From Arthrobacter citreus (GTDB lineage Bacteria; Actinomycetota; Actinomycetes; Actinomycetales; Micrococcaceae): DNA of 64,000 nucleotides. This document shows, one piece after another, positions 58,690-64,000 of this stretch. The position numbers were made by a program, and so were the translations under genes. The DNA lies in the NCBI RefSeq assembly GCF_038405225.1, contig NZ_CP151657.1, forward strand, positions 3,472,001 through 3,536,000, read 5' to 3'. Each line of letters begins with the position of its first letter. Positions within the stretch are counted from its first letter, which is position 1. The notes beneath the pieces are model-generated. The model was not told where the DNA came from. It did not search any database and saw only the letters and a list, made by a program, of their open reading frames with translations.

Positions 58690-59574
58690 GTGAGCCTGCC
58701 TACTGAACATACAACAGTCACCTATCCGTCCGGGGCCTTGGAATCCACCGGTACCGTCCTGCATGTCCAGGACATGCCCGACGGCGCCCGCGCGGTCCTG
58801 CTGGACACCACGGCGGTCCATCCCGTGGATGCCGGCTGGCCGGACCAGGGAGCGGACCGGGCCGTACTGAAGACCGCCGGGGGCGGCACGCACGAGGTGC
58901 AGGACGCCGTCGTCGCCGCCACTGATGGAACCGCACTGTTTATCGGCGCGGACATTCCGGTGAAGAAGGGCACCGAGGGGTGGGTCTTCACCGTCGCGCA
59001 CATGCTTCCCGCCGACGCCGGGGTCAAGGAGGGGGACTCCGTGCGGATCGAGGTGGACGAGGCGTACCGGGCTGCGCTTTCCGCCGGGCACACCGCGTGC
59101 CATCTGGCTTCCCTGGCACTGAACCGGCAGCTCGCCGGGGCCTGGAAGAAGGACGTCCTGCCGGATGCCGCCGGCAATCCGAACTTTGACGCGCTGGCGA
59201 TCGAGACCTCCACGATCACCGAACACGGTTCAACCGACGTGTACCGGCTGGGCAAGTCGCTGCGCCGGAAGGGTTTCCGTCCGGAGATCCTGCTGGATGA
59301 CCTGCCGGCGGTCGAAGCCGGGATCAACGCGATTCTCGCCGATTGGACCGCCACCGGAGCCGAAGTGCGGATTGAGCGCGACGGCGACCGTCTGACGGAC
59401 CTGCGGCGCTGGTGCGTGGACCTGCCCGAAGGAACGGTGAGCATCCCCTGCGGCGGAACCCATGCGGCCTCCCTCCAGGAAACCGGAGGCATCCAGGTCA
59501 CCCTGACCGCTGTGGAGGGCGACGGTGCGGTGACCCTGACCATGGACACCATCTGCGTTTCTCCGGCCGGATAA
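58690..59574 (+). CDS. AlaX-like alanyl-tRNA editing / metal-dependent hydrolase
   Basis: A 294-residue protein with the editing-domain zinc ligands His134-x3-His138 (GHTACHLA) and Cys254-x3-His258 (PCGGTH), as in AlaX and the editing domain of AlaRS. These enzymes hydrolyse Ser- or Gly-charged tRNA-Ala. The N-terminal 110 residues form the beta domain of AlaX-M/L. GTG 58690 has a GGTAGGG-type site upstream. It is convergent with uvrA2, with nine bases between. Confidence 0.86.
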   Translation: MSLPTEHTTVTYPSGALESTGTVLHVQDMPDGARAVLLDTTAVHPVDAGWPDQGADRAVLKTAGGGTHEVQDAVVAATDGTALFIGADIPVKKGTEGWVFTVAHMLPADAGVKEGDSVRIEVDEAYRAALSAGHTACHLASLALNRQLAGAWKKDVLPDAAGNPNFDALAIETSTITEHGSTDVYRLGKSLRRKGFRPEILLDDLPAVEAGINAILADWTATGAEVRIERDGDRLTDLRRWCVDLPEGTVSIPCGGTHAASLQETGGIQVTLTAVEGDGAVTLTMDTICVSPAG

Positions 59575-59583
59575 CCGGAACAG

Positions 59584-61977
<2,394 letters not shown>

Positions 61978-62145
61978 GCTCTTTTGTCTCCATCCCTTGC
62001 ACCGCCGGCCGTGACGGTATCTCTGATTCTCCGTCCCGCCCCGGCGGCGCACAACGCCTGTCCGCGGGCTGCGCCCACCGTTGTAGCCCGGGGATCCCGA
62101 GCGTACCCTGAAGGCGCTTTATCCCCATCCGATCGGAGGTGCACC

Positions 62146-62388
62146 ATGGCAACGGGAGAGACCGGTTTTGACGATGTTTCCTTTGACCTGATTTCCGTGC
62201 AGTACCACTGCCTGAAAGCGGGCCACGATTACGGGCAGTATGTGCGGGATGCCCGCAATGCGGGAAAGGAAAACATCGCCGCATTCTTTGAGCAGATCAT
62301 GGCGCAGGATTCAGAACGGGCCAAGCAGTGCCACGAATTCCTGAGGGAGCTGTCCGGTTCCGCGGAGTCCGGCCCGGCCATGTCCTAG
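62146..62388 (+). CDS. Small helical protein, unknown function
   Basis: An 80-residue protein with two helices, VSFDLISVQYHCLKAGHDYG and IAAFFEQIMAQDSERAKQCHEFLREL. The spacing of Tyr, His, Glu and Gln recalls the helices of ferritin-like proteins, but half the bundle would be missing, so this is only a resemblance. GGAGGTG lies seven bases before ATG 62146, a strong site. Divergent from uvrA2. Confidence 0.7.
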   Translation: MATGETGFDDVSFDLISVQYHCLKAGHDYGQYVRDARNAGKENIAAFFEQIMAQDSERAKQCHEFLRELSGSAESGPAMS

Positions 62389-62470
62389 GCTCGGCCGGAT
62401 GCAGCTGTGCGGTTCGGGACGGTCCGGGCCGCGCAGCTGCTTTCGGTAACCGCCAGACGCAACTCCGCGC

Positions 62471-62842
62471 TCACAATCCGCTGTCCCCGCGGTCGCTGTC
62501 CAGGCACAGGAACTCCCAGGGGTGGCCGTCCGGATCGGTGGCTGTGCCGGAGTAGACCCCGTGCCTCCGCACCCGCGCCCGCGACGTGACAGCACCGCCT
62601 CCGGGTGCGCAGGCGGAGAGGATGTCATCCACGTCGGCACGGGTGGGAAAGGCCAGGGCCAGCCGGATGGCCGGCCCCAGGGGTTCGGGCACCAGCAGGA
62701 GCACAATGGCTGCCGAAATGTTCATGGCGGATCGTTCCGCCGAACTGAGTTTCTGGTTAAGGGAAAATCCCAGTTCCAGGTAGAAACCCGTGGACCGGTC
62801 CAGATTGGTGACCGGAAGGCGCGGATAGATGACCGGATACAA
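62471..62842 (-). CDS. VOC (glyoxalase/bleomycin-resistance) family protein
   Basis: A 123-residue vicinal-oxygen-chelate protein with two beta-alpha-beta-beta-beta modules: YPRLPVTNLDRSTGFYLELGF and the closing GVYSGTATDPDGHPWEFLCLD with the metal/ligand Glu. TTG 62842 has GGGAGG five bases upstream; a GTG at 62848 overlaps the site and is less likely. It lies 21 bp downstream of a related VOC gene, probably in one operon. Substrate unknown. Confidence 0.85.
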   Translation of the reverse strand: MYPVIYPRLPVTNLDRSTGFYLELGFSLNQKLSSAERSAMNISAAIVLLLVPEPLGPAIRLALAFPTRADVDDILSACAPGGGAVTSRARVRRHGVYSGTATDPDGHPWEFLCLDSDRGDSGL

Positions 62843-62863
62843 GCGCACCTCCCGTCCCTGTGG

Positions 62864-63274
62864 TCATTCCGGAATGGATGGATCCATCCAGAAGAACTCC
62901 CAAACGTGTCCGTCCGGGTCCGCGGCGGAACCCGAATACATGCCCGGCATTTGCTCTTTCGCCGGCTGGTACAGGGCGCCGCCGCCCTTGGCGCAGTTTG
63001 CGAGGAAGGTGTCCACCTCTTCGCGGCTGTCGCAGCTGACCGCGTTGAGCACCTCCTTGCCGGAGGAACCCAGATGCGGGGTGTCGCCTTCAGGGAGGAA
63101 GCCCTGAAAGAAATCCTGCCGGAGCAGCATCACTACAATGCTGTCAGAGATGACCACAGCCGTGCAGTCGTCGTTGCTGAATTGCCGGTTCTGCTCAAAA
63201 CCCAGCCCCAGGTAGAACTCCGTCGCCTTGCGGAGATCGGAGACAGGCAGGTTGGGGAAAATCATGCGGGCCAT
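62864..63274 (-). CDS. VOC family protein
   Basis: A 136-residue VOC protein: MIFPNLPVSDLRKATEFYLGLGFEQN at the start and PGMYSGSAADPDGHVWEFFWMD at the end, where the Glu is the usual metal ligand. It resembles the neighbouring VOC gene and probably arose by duplication. AAAGGAGG lies six bases before ATG 63274. Proteins of this type (including YjdN/PhnB-like) bind or modify small molecules; function here is open. Confidence 0.87.
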   Translation of the reverse strand: MARMIFPNLPVSDLRKATEFYLGLGFEQNRQFSNDDCTAVVISDSIVVMLLRQDFFQGFLPEGDTPHLGSSGKEVLNAVSCDSREEVDTFLANCAKGGGALYQPAKEQMPGMYSGSAADPDGHVWEFFWMDPSIPE

Positions 63275-63411
63275 GATGGCCTCCTTTCGATGAGGTGCTG
63301 CAGAGCCCGTGCAAGTGAGACCTGGATCACACTGTGTGCGCTCTTACATTAGACCTCAGCATGTCGGTGCTAGTCTCGTGACGCCTCATTCGAAGCTTCA
63401 AGGAGTTGCCG

Positions 63412-63891
63412 ATGCCCACCACCGATGCAGATTTCCTGGCCCGCGCCCTGTCCCTGGCAACGGCCAACGTTGCCGACAACGGAGGTCCGTTTGGCGCCGT
63501 TATTGTCTCGGCTGACGGGCAGGCGTTTGACGGCGTCAACCGTGTTACGGCCGCCAACGATCCCACCGCGCACGCTGAAGTCAGTGCCATCCGCAACGCA
63601 TGCGCGGCACTGGGGACTTTCAATCTCAGCGGAGCCGTCCTGTACACCAGCTGCGAACCGTGCCCGATGTGCCTCGCGGCCGCGCTGTGGGCCCGCGTGG
63701 AGCGGGTGGTGTTTGCCGCCAACCGGCACGATGCCGCCGGCGCGGGCTTTGACGATGCAGCGTTCTATGAATTCTTCGAAGTGCCGGCCCGCCGCAGCAT
63801 GCTGCCCGTGGAACAGCTGGGCATCAATGAAGGCCAGGCCATGGCTCCGTTCAACGCGTGGAACGCCGCGGATCACCGCACCGATTACTGA
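63412..63891 (+). CDS. Nucleoside deaminase (guanine deaminase-like)
   Basis: A 159-residue member of the cytidine/deoxycytidylate deaminase fold. The zinc site is His54-Ala-Glu56 (THAHAEVSA-like segment TAHAEVSAIR) and Pro83-Cys84-x2-Cys87 (SCEPCPMCLAA), with GGPFGAVIV at 24-32. Its length and the C-terminal DDAAFYEFF point to GuaD-type guanine deaminases, which make xanthine from guanine; TadA-like adenosine deaminase is the alternative. AAGGAG lies seven bases before ATG 63412. Confidence 0.87.
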   Translation: MPTTDADFLARALSLATANVADNGGPFGAVIVSADGQAFDGVNRVTAANDPTAHAEVSAIRNACAALGTFNLSGAVLYTSCEPCPMCLAAALWARVERVVFAANRHDAAGAGFDDAAFYEFFEVPARRSMLPVEQLGINEGQAMAPFNAWNAADHRTDY

Positions 63892-64000
63892 CAGCGGCTA
63901 CTGATACCGGCGGACGGCGGCGCCCGGCGCCGGCCGAACGGTGCCTGCCGGCCCTGCACCGGGTTGTCGCCGATGCGCTTGGCAAAACAAACGGATTCCT
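63892..64000. other. Right edge, no called gene
   Basis: 109 bases follow the deaminase. On the minus strand a frame with G/C-ending codons runs in from the edge and stops at 63885-63887 (TAA), compatible with the last 37 codons of a gene outside the window. It is too short to name. Confidence 0.3.

Noticed and set aside
63885-64000. End of a minus-strand gene entering from the right edge
   Set aside because: Only about 37 codons visible; codon bias fits a gene, but no motif allows naming and it overlaps the deaminase end by seven bases.

Overview
The window is high-G+C DNA with closely packed genes, Shine-Dalgarno-led starts, frequent GTG starts and many four-base stop/start overlaps. The gene repertoire (SigB/SigF-type sigma factor, ANTAR and CGNR regulators, RsbQ homologue, MMPL and DUF1295 proteins, UvrA-like drug-resistance ATPase, sortase-anchored protease) points to a Gram-positive actinobacterium of the Micrococcaceae, most likely Arthrobacter or a close relative. 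The genus is an inference. I see no insertion sequence, prophage, CRISPR array or rRNA; the only tRNA is an initiator tRNA-Met.

Region 1 (1-11.7 kb) is a heptose island. A minus-strand chain of a GmhB-like phosphatase, GT9, GT, GT4, GmhA-like isomerase and bifunctional HldE-like kinase/nucleotidyltransferase runs from 10.5 to 4.55 kb, joined by four-base overlaps. An SDR, an aldehyde dehydrogenase, a second RfaE-like PfkB kinase (cut by the left edge) and two more GT9 transferases flank it. The set could make an ADP-D-glycero-heptose and attach it to a surface glycan or small molecule, in an organism that should have no LPS.

Region 2 (11.7-22.8 kb): SigB/F-type sigma factor, small membrane protein, a lipoprotein resembling an alpha-lytic-protease pro-domain downstream of a sortase-anchored S1E-type protease, CGNR regulator, EamA exporter, acyl-CoA ligase with two operator-like palindromes, SulP transporter and an Ogt.

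Region 3 (22.8-30.8 kb): amino-sugar catabolism. nagB faces a ROK regulator across a perfect palindrome; the regulator is followed by a ROK sugar kinase, an ABC importer (binding lipoprotein and two permeases, no ATPase) and a cytoplasmic GH20 hexosaminidase.

Region 4 (30.8-43 kb): an ECF sigma factor-Ogt-AlkB operon for DNA alkylation damage, an orphan PstS, an AI-2E-type permease, a GAF-ANTAR regulator, a stand-alone lantibiotic-dehydratase C-terminal (thiopeptide-type) protein beside a gene-poor, A+T-richer stretch, an LPD29-like protein, a MarR/MFS pair and small membrane proteins.

Region 5 (43-56.5 kb): an RsbQ-like hydrolase whose expected catalytic Ser is Thr, overlapping a PAS-PAS histidine kinase; a TetR-MMPL pair with a long perfect operator; aldo/keto reductase; a remnant of a NUDIX gene; a DUF2231-Rieske fusion; APH-family kinase; GNATs; a YtrA-type GntR with a membrane protein; DUF1295 protein.

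Region 6 (56.5-64 kb): a structured small RNA or leader with a UUCG terminator before two tandem paralogous TetR genes, a DUF3021-like protein, tRNA-fMet, an AlaX-like editing protein, a UvrA2/DrrC-type ATPase, a small helical protein, two VOC proteins and a guanine/cytidine-type deaminase.
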